Assembly (NCBI GenBank): GCA_964438705.1
Contig: CAYTKQ010000012.1
Coordinates: 30,500-94,499, forward strand
Source of the DNA: Christensenella sp964438705
GTDB lineage: Bacteria > Bacillota > Clostridia > Christensenellales > Christensenellaceae
Direction of reading: 5' to 3'
DNA length: 64,000 nt
Shown piece by piece: positions 26,525-34,586 of the stretch (within the stretch, counting starts at the first letter, position 1; each line of letters begins with the position of its first letter). The translations under genes and the position numbers were made by a program. The notes beneath the pieces were generated by a model. It worked only from the letters and a program-made list of their open reading frames with translations, ran no database searches and was not told where the DNA came from.

Positions 26525-27223
26525 ATGTCTGAATTTACACAAAAGTTGAGCGCGTTGCTGGAAGAAGGCGGAATTGCCGCAGATGAACGCGCGATCACAC
26601 AGATGGAAACCTATTACAACGAGCTTGTGGAGACGAACCGCAAATACAACCTGACATCGGTTACAGAGCCCGAGGAGGCCGCGCTGAAGCATTTTTTTGA
26701 CAGTGCCGTGCCCTGCTCCCTGCTTCCGAAGGGAAGCCGCGTAGTCGATGTGGGCAGCGGCGCGGGATTTCCGATCATACCGCTTAAAATTTTGCGGAGC
26801 GACATCGTTGCGAGCGCAGTGGAATCGTCGCAGAAGAAGTGTGCGTTTATTGAAAACGCGTCGCGCGATGCGGGCGTGGATGTAAAGGTGCTGCATGTGC
26901 GTGCGGAAGAGCTCGCCGCAGGAAAGCCGAGGGAGAGCTACGATGTGTGCGTGTCGCGCGCGGTGGCACAGCTGCGCGTGCTCGCGGAGCTGTGTGCGCC
27001 GCTCGTGCGTCCGGGCGGCCTGTTTTTGGCATACAAGGGAGCCTACGAGCAGGAGCTCCAAGAGGCGCAAGGAGCGCTCAAGGCGCTGAACCTCTGCCTG
27101 CGGGATGTTTTGAAGATGCCGCAAAAAGACTATGCGCATCACGTGCTGGTGTTTGAGAAGCAGGGGCCGGTGTCGGCAAAATACCCGCGACGCTATGCGC
27201 AAATCGTGAAATCTCCGCTCTGA
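26525..27223 (+). CDS. rsmG: 16S rRNA (guanine-N7)-methyltransferase RsmG (GidB)
   Basis: RsmG methylates G527 (E. coli numbering) of 16S rRNA using S-adenosylmethionine; loss gives low-level streptomycin resistance in other bacteria. The 232-residue product has YYNELVETNRKYNLTSVTEPEEAALKHFFDSA, the SAM-binding motif VVDVGSGAGFPIIPLKI (residues about 73-89), ESSQKKCAFIE, and SRAVAQLRVLAELCAPLVRPGG. Length and order are normal. Three unrelated genes separate it from mnmG, and a mosaic repeat follows. Confidence 0.95.
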   Translation: MSEFTQKLSALLEEGGIAADERAITQMETYYNELVETNRKYNLTSVTEPEEAALKHFFDSAVPCSLLPKGSRVVDVGSGAGFPIIPLKILRSDIVASAVESSQKKCAFIENASRDAGVDVKVLHVRAEELAAGKPRESYDVCVSRAVAQLRVLAELCAPLVRPGGLFLAYKGAYEQELQEAQGALKALNLCLRDVLKMPQKDYAHHVLVFEKQGPVSAKYPRRYAQIVKSPL

Positions 27224-27268
27224 GCATGGATCGTCCACACTCAATTCACAATCGTGCGGTAGAATGGG

Positions 27269-27749
27269 TATGTGATTTTAAACAGCTCAAGCCTCGTTGC
27301 AAGCACCGACTGCCAAGATGTGAATGAAGGCAGTACAGTCGCAACGGAGTTCAGCCTAGGCGCTCTGAGATGCAAGCATCGAAGCGACGGATCGGCGGGG
27401 CCGCCAGTGGTCATTTATCCTGTGCTCAAACAGGTAATTGCTTCGCAATTAAACTGCGCCATGACAAACGACACACTGCCGACCCTGATGTGCCGGGGTG
27501 CGTAGCCTGTTGCAAGATGCCGACGGACGGGGCCTTGTGCAGGGCGCTTAGAGATTTATTTCTCACTGACGCGCCCGGAACACGGAGCGGCGGCTCTGAT
27601 GCTTTGGCTTTGCTTTTGCGAAACCCACGCCGCGTCCCCGGGAGGTCGGCGCTTGCAACAGGCTTTCACTAGGGTTAGCGGGATGCAAATTCCCGACTGG
27701 CGTGCAGATGTACAGCGCCCCGCCGATTCGCAGTTTAAAATCACACATA
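27269..27749 (-). repeat. Mosaic intergenic repeat, copy C (inverted)
   Basis: About 481 bp, bounded by TATGTGATTTT (27269-27279) and AAAATCACACATA (27737-27749; two-base insertion). Read on the plus strand the modules come as inverted 4, inverted 3 (GGTAATTGCTTCGCAATTA), inverted 2 (GCCTGTTGCAAGATGCCGAC ... GTCGGCGCTTGCAACAGGC) and inverted 1 (GGGTTAGCGGGATGCAAATT). It is therefore copy A in reverse. It fills the gap between rsmG and the zinc-ribbon gene. Confidence 0.87.
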
Positions 27750-27773
27750 AAAAACAACAAAGAGGGTATTCCA

Positions 27774-28166
27774 ATGAACCGGTTTCGGAGTTTTATGGCA
27801 GGGCGGCACGGCGGCGATCAATTCGGCATGTTTTTGCTGGTGTTTTCCATCGTGCTGTGCATCGTCTTTATGTTCGTACCCCTGCCCTTTGTGGGGTGGA
27901 TCAGCTGGGTGCCCCTCATATTCGCGATCTATCGCATGTTTTCCAGACAGAACGAAAAGAGGCAACAGGAAAACTACGCCTTCCTGCGCAAATGGGGCGC
28001 TGTGCGCACATGGTGGTGGAATCTCAAGAACCGCGTGAAGGAAAGCAAGACTCACCGCTATTTCAAATGCCCGCAATGCGGCCAAACGCTTCGCGTGCCA
28101 AAGGGCAAGGGGAAAATCAGCATCACCTGCGCAAAATGCGGAAACAAATTTACGAAAAAGACGTAA
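27774..28166 (+). CDS. Small membrane protein with C-terminal zinc ribbon
   Basis: The 130-residue product starts at the ATG with AGAGGG upstream. Two adjacent hydrophobic segments (about residues 18-36 and 38-53) form a membrane hairpin. A basic, Trp-rich stretch (RKWGAVRTWWWNLKNR) and a zinc ribbon C-P-Q-C-G ... C-A-K-C-G (residues about 100-125) follow. I do not recognise a named family; membrane-anchored zinc ribbons of this size are common next to Clostridia housekeeping genes. It lies where noc is found in Bacillus, but has no ParB-like features. A terminator lies about 105 bp downstream. Confidence 0.75.
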   Translation: MNRFRSFMAGRHGGDQFGMFLLVFSIVLCIVFMFVPLPFVGWISWVPLIFAIYRMFSRQNEKRQQENYAFLRKWGAVRTWWWNLKNRVKESKTHRYFKCPQCGQTLRVPKGKGKISITCAKCGNKFTKKT

Positions 28167-28270
28167 GTGCGTCATAAAAGCGGCGACGCGTGTACCGTTA
28201 CGATTGGCGAAAAAGAGCTTGTTGAAGTGCGATATATCTACACCGCCCAATAAAAAATGCAGAGAAACGG

Positions 28271-28305
28271 TGCGGCGGCACAATATATGGTGTCGCCGTA
28301 TTTTT
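28271..28305 (+). terminator. Terminator between the zinc-ribbon gene and parA
   Basis: GCGGCGGCAC, an 8-base loop and GTGTCGCCGT followed by ATTTTTG; one G-U pair in the stem. Confidence 0.7.
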
Positions 28306-28331
28306 GTGGCACAACGGCGCGCAAACGGAAC

Positions 28332-28360
28332 TTTTCATCCGCGTCGTTTTCCGCTATAAT
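28332..28360 (+). promoter_or_regulatory. Promoter of parAB
   Basis: TTTTCA (28332-28337), 17 bp, perfect TATAAT (28355-28360), about 40 bp upstream of the parA start. Confidence 0.75.
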
Positions 28361-28401
28361 AGAAACATTGGTAACACAATTCCGAAGAGGAGTGAAAGAG
28401 T

Positions 28402-29169
28402 TTGGGGAAGATCATTGCAATCGCAAATCAGAAGGGCGGCGTCGGGAAGACGACGACCACCATCAATTTGAGCGCGTGTCTCGCGGCGAAGGGAAAGCGT
28501 GTCCTGCTCATCGACATCGACCCGCAGGGCAACAGCACGAGCGGCCTCGGAATCGAGCGCACAGGGCTTAAAAACTCGTCGTACGACGTAATCGTGTCCC
28601 GCATATCGGCGGTGGAGGCAATTCGTCCGACCATGATGCAGACGCTCGACATCATGCCCGCAAACATCGACCTTGTGGGCGCGGAGGTAGAGCTTGTACC
28701 CATGATGGCGCGTGAAACCATTTTGAAGCGTGCGCTTGGGGAAATCAAAGACGTTTACGATTATATTTTTATGGACTGCCCGCCGTCTCTTGGGCTCATC
28801 ACCCTAAACGCGCTGACCGCGGCGGACAAGATTCTCGTGCCTATTCAATGTGAATACTACGCGCTTGAGGGGCTGACGCAGCTGATGAGCACCGTGAAGC
28901 TTGTGCGGCAGAGCCTCAATCCCGCACTTGAGGTGGAGGGCGTCGTGCTTACCATGTTTGACGGACGCACCAACCTTTCCATTCAGGTGGTGGAGGAAGT
29001 GAAGCGGTTTTTCAAAAACAAGGTGTATGAAACGGTGATCCCGCGCAACGTGCGGCTGGGCGAAGCGCCGAGCTATGGCTTGCCCATCATTTTATACGAT
29101 GAACGATGCCTTGGAACAGAGGCGTATAACGAGCTGGCGACGGAATTTCTGAAAAACGATACGAAATAA
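28402..29169 (+). CDS. parA: Chromosome partitioning ATPase ParA/Soj
   Basis: ParA is a DNA-binding ATPase that, with ParB, separates origins and in Bacillus also controls DnaA. The 255-residue product begins IIAIANQKGGVGKTTTTINLSACLA, the deviant Walker A, and has DIDPQGNSTSGLGIE, the Walker B MDCPPSLGLITLNAL, and PIQCEYYALEGL. It starts at TTG 28402 with GAGGAG nine bases upstream; no in-frame ATG is near. Length is that of chromosomal Soj, with no N-terminal DNA-binding extension as in plasmid ParA. Confidence 0.95.
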   Translation: MGKIIAIANQKGGVGKTTTTINLSACLAAKGKRVLLIDIDPQGNSTSGLGIERTGLKNSSYDVIVSRISAVEAIRPTMMQTLDIMPANIDLVGAEVELVPMMARETILKRALGEIKDVYDYIFMDCPPSLGLITLNALTAADKILVPIQCEYYALEGLTQLMSTVKLVRQSLNPALEVEGVVLTMFDGRTNLSIQVVEEVKRFFKNKVYETVIPRNVRLGEAPSYGLPIILYDERCLGTEAYNELATEFLKNDTK

Positions 29170-29181
29170 GAGGGATATGGA

Positions 29182-30033
29182 ATGAAACGCGGACTGGGAA
29201 AGGGCCTCGGCGCGCTGATGGCGGATGCGGCGACGGAAACGATCGAAAAAGAAGGGGCAAATGAAATCGATATTTTTCTGCTGGACAACGACACGAACCA
29301 GCCGAGAAAAAAATTTGACGAGGCCAAATTAAAGGAGCTTGCGCAGTCCATCAAGGTGCACGGCATTATGCAGCCCATCATCGTGTATAAAAACGAGGGC
29401 CGCTACACCATCATCGCGGGGGAACGGCGGTTTCGCGCCGCAAAGCTCGCGGGGCTTTCCAAGGTGCCCGTCATCGTGCGGGAGCTCAACAAGCGTCAAA
29501 TTTTAGAGCTTTCCCTCATCGAGAACATTCAGCGCGAGGACCTGAACCCAATCGAACAGGCCGCGGCGCTCGAGCAGCTGATGCGGGATTATGATTTGAA
29601 GCAGGAGGAGGTCGCGACGCGCGTGGGCAAAAGCCGCAGCGCCATCGCCAACCTGCTGCGCCTGCTCGCCCTGCCGGAGGGCGTGAAAAAGCATGTGATC
29701 GCGGGCAACCTGTCCGCCGGACACGCGCGCTGTCTGCTGCCCATGGAGGACAGCAAAAAGATTGCCGAGGGCGCGAAATACATCATAGACAACGATCTTT
29801 CCGTGCGCGAGGCAGAGGCGCTGGTGAAGCAGTGGATGAACCCCGCCGCACCCAAAAAGGCGAAAAAGAAGCCTTCGCTGCCTGCGGAGATGCGCGACGC
29901 GCAGGACGAGCTGTGCCGCGCGCTTGCGACCAAGGTGCAGATCAAGGGTACGGGTGCAAAAGGAAAAATCACCATCGACTACTATACCGCCGATCAGCTC
30001 GAGGAGCTGTACGAGTTTTTGAAGCGGGCATAA
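29182..30033 (+). CDS. parB: Chromosome partitioning CTPase ParB/Spo0J
   Basis: ParB binds parS, spreads as a CTP-dependent clamp and loads SMC. The 283-residue product begins RGLGKGLGALM, then has the CTP-binding motifs LAQSIKVHGIMQPIIV and AGERRFRAAKLAG, the LIENIQREDLNPIEQA motif, a helix-turn-helix with VATRVGKSRSAIANLLRLL, and a C-terminal dimer domain after a basic linker (PKKAKKKP). Its targets are the two perfect parS sites in this window. Only one ParB-type gene is present; a Noc paralog next to rsmG is absent. Confidence 0.95.
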   Translation: MKRGLGKGLGALMADAATETIEKEGANEIDIFLLDNDTNQPRKKFDEAKLKELAQSIKVHGIMQPIIVYKNEGRYTIIAGERRFRAAKLAGLSKVPVIVRELNKRQILELSLIENIQREDLNPIEQAAALEQLMRDYDLKQEEVATRVGKSRSAIANLLRLLALPEGVKKHVIAGNLSAGHARCLLPMEDSKKIAEGAKYIIDNDLSVREAEALVKQWMNPAAPKKAKKKPSLPAEMRDAQDELCRALATKVQIKGTGAKGKITIDYYTADQLEELYEFLKRA

Positions 30034-30083
30034 GCAGAGCCGGAAAACGTGATGCTGCCACAGGCTTTTGCCGTTTAAAATCA

Positions 30084-30465
30084 TATGTGATTTTGAACGG
30101 GCGGATCAGCGGGGTGCTATGCATCAGCACGCCCGTCGGGAATTTGCATCCCGCTAACCCAACCAACGCGCGGCGGGGCCGCCAGCGGTCATTTATCCCA
30201 TGCTCAAACAGGTAATTGCTTCGCAATTAAACTGCGCGTGGGACAAACGACACGCTGCCGACCCTAATATACCGGGGTGCGCAGCCTGTTGCAAGATGCC
30301 GACGGACGGGGCCTTGTGCAGGGCGCCTAGAGATTTATTTCTCTCTGACGCGCCCGGAACACGGAGCGGCGGCTCTGATGCTTTGGCCTTGCTTTTGCGA
30401 AACCGACGCCGCGTCCCCGGGAGGTCGGCGCTTGCAACTAGGCTTTCACTGGATACAATCACATA
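30084..30465 (+). repeat. Mosaic intergenic repeat, copy D (module 1 direct, rest inverted)
   Basis: About 382 bp from TATGTGATTTT (30084-30094) to ACAATCACATA (30455-30465). Module 1 is in direct orientation as in copy A, but it is followed by inverted module 3 and inverted module 2 as in copy C; module 4 is absent. The 45 bp before it (30040-30083) end in TTTAAAATCATA and look like the tail of another copy. The element lies between the parB stop and its terminator. Confidence 0.87.
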
Positions 30466-30475
30466 AAAATCGCCG

Positions 30476-30507
30476 CAGGAAAAGCAAAACGCTTTTCCTG
30501 TTTTTTG
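30476..30507 (+). terminator. Terminator of the parAB transcript, displaced by repeat D
   Basis: CAGGAAAAGC (30476-30485), loop AAAAC, GCTTTTCCTG (30491-30500), then TTTTTTG: a perfect 10-bp stem and U-run, starting 10 bp after the repeat ends and 440 bp after the parB stop. Confidence 0.9.
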
Positions 30508-30524
30508 TTTGTGCAAAAATACGG

Positions 30525-30576
30525 TTGACAAAAAAGCAAATCAACGCTATATTGTATATATAGTATATATACAATA
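30525..30576 (+). promoter_or_regulatory. Promoter and palindromic operator of the GntR-ABC operon
   Basis: TTGACA (30525-30530), 17 bp, TATATT (30548-30553). Overlapping the -10 and the start region is a perfect 27-bp palindrome (30550-30576) with half-sites TATTGTATATATA and TATATATACAATA around a central G. Its place over the promoter, just before a GntR-family gene, marks it as the likely autoregulatory operator. Confidence 0.85.
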
Positions 30577-30597
30577 TTAAATTGGAGGATTGGATGA

Positions 30598-30972
30598 GTG
30601 GATATCATCATCAGCAACTCCAGCGGAAAGCCGATCTATGAACAGATCACCTCGCAGATCAAAAACATGATTCTTGCGGGAGTGCTCAAGGAGGGGGACG
30701 CCCTTCCATCCATGCGGCTGCTGGCAAAGGAACTCAGGATCAGCGTCATCACAACAAAGCGCGCGTACGACGATCTGGAGCGCGACGGGTTCATCGAGAG
30801 CTTTACGGGCAAGGGCAGCTTTGTCGCAAAAAAGAACGTGGAATTCGTGCGCGAGGAACAGCTCAGGATCGCGGAGGAGCATTTAAAGCACGCGGTGGAT
30901 ACGGCGAAGAGCAGCGGCATCAGCCTCGATGAGCTTCGCGCGATTTTGACGGTGCTCTATGACGAACACTAG
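30598..30972 (+). CDS. GntR-family (YtrA-type) transcriptional regulator
   Basis: The 124-residue product has an N-terminal winged helix (PIYEQITSQIKNMILAGVLKEGDALPSMRLLAKELRISVITTKRAYDDLERDGFIESFTGKGSFVA, residues about 12-77) and only a short helical tail (80-124). Lack of a FadR, HutC or aminotransferase effector domain puts it in the YtrA subgroup, whose members usually sit before ABC transporter genes and repress them. Starts at GTG 30598 with GGAGG upstream; a nearby ATG is out of frame. The ABC genes follow after 24 bp. Confidence 0.9.
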   Translation: MDIIISNSSGKPIYEQITSQIKNMILAGVLKEGDALPSMRLLAKELRISVITTKRAYDDLERDGFIESFTGKGSFVAKKNVEFVREEQLRIAEEHLKHAVDTAKSSGISLDELRAILTVLYDEH

Positions 30973-30996
30973 CGATCCAAAACGGAGAACAGGATT

Positions 30997-31857
30997 ATGA
31001 ACAGCATTGAACTCAAAAACGTAACAAAGCACTATCAGGATTTTAGCCTGCGCGACGTGAGCTTTTTTGTGCCGCAGGGCAGCATCATGGGGCTCATCGG
31101 CGAGAACGGCGCGGGCAAGACCACGCTCCTCAAGCTGATTTTAAACATGATCAGGCGAGACAGCGGCAGCATCGCGCTGTTTTCGAAGGACAATATAACG
31201 TGTGAGCAGGAAGCAAAAGCGCAGATCGGCGTGGTACTCGACAAAACCTGCTTCAACGAAGCGCTTCGCTCAAAGGACGTGAAGGCGATCATGCGCGGGG
31301 TGTTCGGCGCCCGCTGGGACGACGCGCTCTTTGACCGCTATATGGAAGAATTTTCGGTGCCGCGCCAAAAAAAGATCAAGGAATTTTCCCGGGGTATGCG
31401 CATGAAGCTTTCCATTGCGGTCGCGCTGGCGCACCGCCCCAGGCTGCTCATCCTCGACGAGGCCACGAGCGGGCTCGATCCCATCATCCGTAGCGAAATA
31501 CTGGATGTGTTTCTTGATTTCATTCAGGACGAAACGCATTCCATCCTCATTTCCTCGCACATCACGAGCGATCTGGAAAAGGTGGCGGACTATATCACAT
31601 TTATCCACGACGGGCGGGTGGCGCTCAGTGAACCCACGGACAAGCTGCGCTACGAATACGGCGTGCTGAAATGCGCGCAGGAGATTTTCGACGCGCTTGA
31701 CAAAAACGATGTCGCGGGCTACCGCAAAACGGGCTTTGGATACGAGGTGCTCGTGCGCGACCGTGATGCGCTTGCGCGCAGATTTGAAGACGCGGTGATC
31801 GACAGCGCGGCCCTCGAGGACATCATGCTCTATACGGTAAGGGGGGAACAAAAATGA
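30997..31857 (+). CDS. ABC transporter ATP-binding protein
   Basis: The 286-residue ATPase has Walker A GENGAGKTT (residues about 35-43), signature EFSRGMRMKLSIAVAL, Walker B LLILDEATSGLDP and the switch-like ISSHITSDLEKVADYITFIHDG. Beyond residue 215 a family-specific tail follows. It resembles the BcrA/YtrB group that exports antimicrobial peptides or acts in cell-envelope stress. It overlaps the permease by four bases. The substrate cannot be told. Confidence 0.92.
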   Translation: MNSIELKNVTKHYQDFSLRDVSFFVPQGSIMGLIGENGAGKTTLLKLILNMIRRDSGSIALFSKDNITCEQEAKAQIGVVLDKTCFNEALRSKDVKAIMRGVFGARWDDALFDRYMEEFSVPRQKKIKEFSRGMRMKLSIAVALAHRPRLLILDEATSGLDPIIRSEILDVFLDFIQDETHSILISSHITSDLEKVADYITFIHDGRVALSEPTDKLRYEYGVLKCAQEIFDALDKNDVAGYRKTGFGYEVLVRDRDALARRFEDAVIDSAALEDIMLYTVRGEQK

Positions 31858-32489
31858 AGGGGTTGCTGCTCAAGGATATCATTGGAATGAAAAGCTTTTT
31901 CAAATTTTTTCTCATCATCGTAGTCGTTTGCACCGGATTTGCGATCGCCTCAAAAAACGGCGATTATTCAGCGGGCATCGCCACCAGCATCAGCATATTC
32001 ATCGGCGGCATGATGGGCTTCACCTCCTTTGCATACGATACGGCATACGGGTGGGATCAATATGTGCTCACCCTGCCTTACACAAAAAAACAGATCGTGC
32101 TCGCAAAATACGTTTTTTCCCTGCTGATCACGGGCATTGGCGCGGGCATCGGCATTGCGGCAAACCTGCTGCTCGTGGCGTTCGGCGTTTCGCAGGACGA
32201 TCCCTTTATGGTTCTTGTCATCGGGCTGCTTCTGTGCATGGTGGCAATCTTCATCAGCATCATGATTCCGCTGATGTTTCGCTTTGGTGTGGAAAAGGCG
32301 CGTATCATCGTCATCATCATCTTCATCGTTCCATTTATGCTGTTTGCGCTCCTCGGCGGGGAGAACGGAACGGATGGATACATGAAGATGCTCGAAACGC
32401 TTCTCACGTGGCTGCCCTTTGCCGCGGCTGCGGCGCTTGTGATTTCGTGGATTTGTACGGTGCGCATCTATGAAAAACAAGGAGCCTGA
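31854..32489 (+). CDS. ABC-2 type permease
   Basis: The 211-residue product has six hydrophobic segments (about residues 17-32, 39-58, 88-110, 118-140, 149-168, 182-200). The start MKGLLLKDIIGMKSFF and the block YGWDQYVLTLPYTKKQIVLAKYV are typical of the short ABC-2 permeases encoded with GntR/YtrA regulators. It should dimerise and work with the ATPase encoded just upstream. A strong terminator follows. Confidence 0.9.
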   Translation: MKGLLLKDIIGMKSFFKFFLIIVVVCTGFAIASKNGDYSAGIATSISIFIGGMMGFTSFAYDTAYGWDQYVLTLPYTKKQIVLAKYVFSLLITGIGAGIGIAANLLLVAFGVSQDDPFMVLVIGLLLCMVAIFISIMIPLMFRFGVEKARIIVIIIFIVPFMLFALLGGENGTDGYMKMLETLLTWLPFAAAAALVISWICTVRIYEKQGA

Positions 32490-32503
32490 GGGACGGGCAC
32501 AAA

Positions 32504-32541
32504 CAAAGAGGCGTTGCGCTTTCGCAATGCCTCTTTGCTTT
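32504..32541. terminator. Bidirectional terminator between the ABC operon and the CvpA-like gene
   Basis: CAAAGAGGCGTTGCG, loop of four, CGCAATGCCTCTTTG with T-rich flanks on both strands, placed between convergent genes. Confidence 0.88.
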
Positions 32542-32551
32542 TATAAGACCG

Positions 32552-33256
32552 CTATATCATCCCGGATATTCCGTTTAGCAGGAAGTTGGAGTGGTAAAAG
32601 AAATCCGCCATCGGCGATCCGCTGATCAGCGGGGAGATAAATTCCGCAGGAAGGGCGATCATGACGACGGGAATGACCATAAACAGTGCAAACATCCCCA
32701 AAAACCCGCGCAGCACGCCCACCGCGCCGCCTGCGCACGAATCGAACCTGCGCAGCACCGGAAGCGGGGAAGCATAGTTGACCGCGTTCACAAGCAGCGA
32801 AATCACGATACGCGCAATGAGATAGATCACCAAAAACGAAAAGATGTTGACCACGACGTTCGTGGTGGTGTATCCAAAATATTCGGCTACGGTGTGATAT
32901 CCCTGCGATTCGAACACCTGATTCGTCATGTTTTGCGTGACAAGCTGGTCGAACGGAAAGGGCATCTTCGCATCCGTCACGATCTTGCCGATCTGGTCTG
33001 CGGAAAGGGAGGTGACGGCAAGGTTGCCGCTTTCCTTGAGCTGGTCGATGCCGCCGGAAAAGGAGAGCAGAAACTTGTAAAACGAGCCCTCCGCAATGGC
33101 ACGGGACATCAGGGGCGAAAACAAAAAGCCCACAAGCCATGAAATGGCCATGCCCACCGTGTTTGCGACCGAGATGAGAAAGCCCTTGTAAAAGCCCTGC
33201 AAAATATAGATCGCGATCAGAAACAATATGATCCAGTTGAGATTGATGATATCCAA
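32552..33256 (-). CDS. CvpA-family membrane protein
   Basis: The 234-residue product starts at TTG 33256 with GGAGG eight bases away; the longer frame from 33271 would begin inside that site. The N-terminal NWIILFLIAIYILQGFYKGFLISVANTVG is the CvpA start (family includes E. coli CvpA, needed for colicin V production). Four membrane segments are visible, with a large polar loop between segments 2 and 3 (residues about 50-125) and RFDSCAGGAVGVLRGFLGMFALFMVIP near the end. The role in Firmicutes is unknown. It is downstream of the DUF5711-like gene, probably in one transcript. Confidence 0.8.
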   Translation of the reverse strand: MDIINLNWIILFLIAIYILQGFYKGFLISVANTVGMAISWLVGFLFSPLMSRAIAEGSFYKFLLSFSGGIDQLKESGNLAVTSLSADQIGKIVTDAKMPFPFDQLVTQNMTNQVFESQGYHTVAEYFGYTTTNVVVNIFSFLVIYLIARIVISLLVNAVNYASPLPVLRRFDSCAGGAVGVLRGFLGMFALFMVIPVVMIALPAEFISPLISGSPMADFFYHSNFLLNGISGMI

Positions 33257-33337
33257 ATACCGTTCCTCCAAAAGGGACGCGCCTCAGACGTTCCCGGATT
33301 TATTGATTTGCCTGATTGCATGCTCACCGCTCATGCG

Positions 33338-34450
33338 TCAGCCAAGCTGCATCAGGTAGCTTTTCCCCTCCCTGTCCCATGCCACCACGAGGGTGTCGGA
33401 CAGTTGCTTCGCGCTCGTTAAAGTATACTCCAGTTTTGTGGTTTTCTCAAGCGAACCGGAAAGCTGGTAGGTCATCACCGCGTTCGGAGTATAGGCGTAA
33501 AAACGGTTTTGCGTCACCGCGACTCCAAAGGTCTTTTGCGGCAAATACATCACGGTTTCGGAAAGGTCTGTGGAAAAAAGTTTTGCGGACTCGAAGGACG
33601 CGCCCGCGCGCCGGGGCACATAAGCCGCCTCAAAGCCCGTTTGCGTAACACTCGCACTCGCCGGCTCCCAGCCATAGATCAGCGCCTCGTTCTGCTTTTC
33701 CCCAAAAAAGTTGTAGGAAAAAATATTGTTCGTGCCCGAAGCATAGATGGTGTCCCCCGTCAGCTTCACACGCTCGATGATCTGCGTATTGTTTTCGATG
33801 CTGCCCACAGGCGAACCATCGGATTTATAGGTGGTGATATAGGAAACGGGCGTGACGTTCGACGAATCCAGCGAAAGGGACCACAGGGTGTCGCTGTCGC
33901 CCGTGAAGCCGAAGTCGATCACCTGACGAGCCTTATATTCCACCTGCCCGGCCTGCCCCTTGCTGTTGAACAGGGTCAGATAGTAGAAGGTCTTCTGTGT
34001 CGCCTCGTCTGTCGCGCTCGTTAAAACGGCGATCGTGCTTTTGCCGCAGCGCGCGTCGATGATGTTGGCGGCGGCGGATGCGGAAAAAAGCTGTTCCTTT
34101 GTGTAGGAAAGCGCTTGCAGGTTCGCCTGCGCATAGGTGCAGATCAGCGAGGGGGAAGCGGAAAACTTCGCGTCCGGCGTGTCGAGCTTCAAATCCCATA
34201 CCGCGCCGCCCTTCTGATCGCGCAGGTAAAGGGTGTTTTCCTCCATAAAAAGCACGCCGCTTTCGTTTGCCTGCACGGTTTGCGGCAGGGGAACGTCGGT
34301 TTCCTTCATCAGCGGCTTGAAAAGCTGAAGATCGGTGAAATTATAAAGCAACAAAAACACGCCCACGACTGCCGCGGCAGCGATGGCGATCCAAACGATC
34401 AGGTTGGTCATTTTGCGGCGCTTTTTGCGGCGCGTCGGTCTCAGATACAT
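33338..34450 (-). CDS. Membrane-anchored beta-propeller-like protein (DUF5711-like)
   Basis: The frame is open from 34801, but the part before 34450 lies under the dapF leader; AGGGGA sets the ATG at 34450 (370 residues). The N-terminus is basic (MYLRPTRRKKRRK) and followed by one membrane helix (about residues 17-37). The rest is a run of short beta segments with GAVWDLKLD, IDARCGKSTIAVLTS, SLDSSNVTPVSYITTYKSDG and GVAVTQNRFYAY, as in an eight-bladed propeller facing outside. The pairing with CvpA recalls DUF5711 proteins of Clostridia; this family name is from memory. Confidence 0.72.
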   Translation of the reverse strand: MYLRPTRRKKRRKMTNLIVWIAIAAAAVVGVFLLLYNFTDLQLFKPLMKETDVPLPQTVQANESGVLFMEENTLYLRDQKGGAVWDLKLDTPDAKFSASPSLICTYAQANLQALSYTKEQLFSASAAANIIDARCGKSTIAVLTSATDEATQKTFYYLTLFNSKGQAGQVEYKARQVIDFGFTGDSDTLWSLSLDSSNVTPVSYITTYKSDGSPVGSIENNTQIIERVKLTGDTIYASGTNNIFSYNFFGEKQNEALIYGWEPASASVTQTGFEAAYVPRRAGASFESAKLFSTDLSETVMYLPQKTFGVAVTQNRFYAYTPNAVMTYQLSGSLEKTTKLEYTLTSAKQLSDTLVVAWDREGKSYLMQLG

Positions 34451-34524
34451 ACGTTTCCCCTGCGTTAAGATACCGTAACAATAGATGATTTTAGTACATT
34501 GTACCATAAAATGCGAAAAGAATG

Positions 34525-34533
34525 TGATATAAT
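34525..34533 (+). promoter_or_regulatory. Extended -10 promoter of dapF
   Basis: TGATATAAT: perfect -10 (34528-34533) with extended TG, about 55 bp upstream of dapF. No clear -35. Confidence 0.6.
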
Positions 34534-34586
34534 ATGAGTTGTTAAAAAAAATGTCAAAATTAAAAAGCGGAAGGGATGTGAAGCAC

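Noticed and set aside
28167..28253. A 28-codon frame from GTG reading ...TVTIGEKELVEVRYIYTAQ after the zinc-ribbon gene
   Set aside because: It looks like the tail of a protein and may be a gene remnant, but it is too short and I cannot identify a family, so it is only noted.
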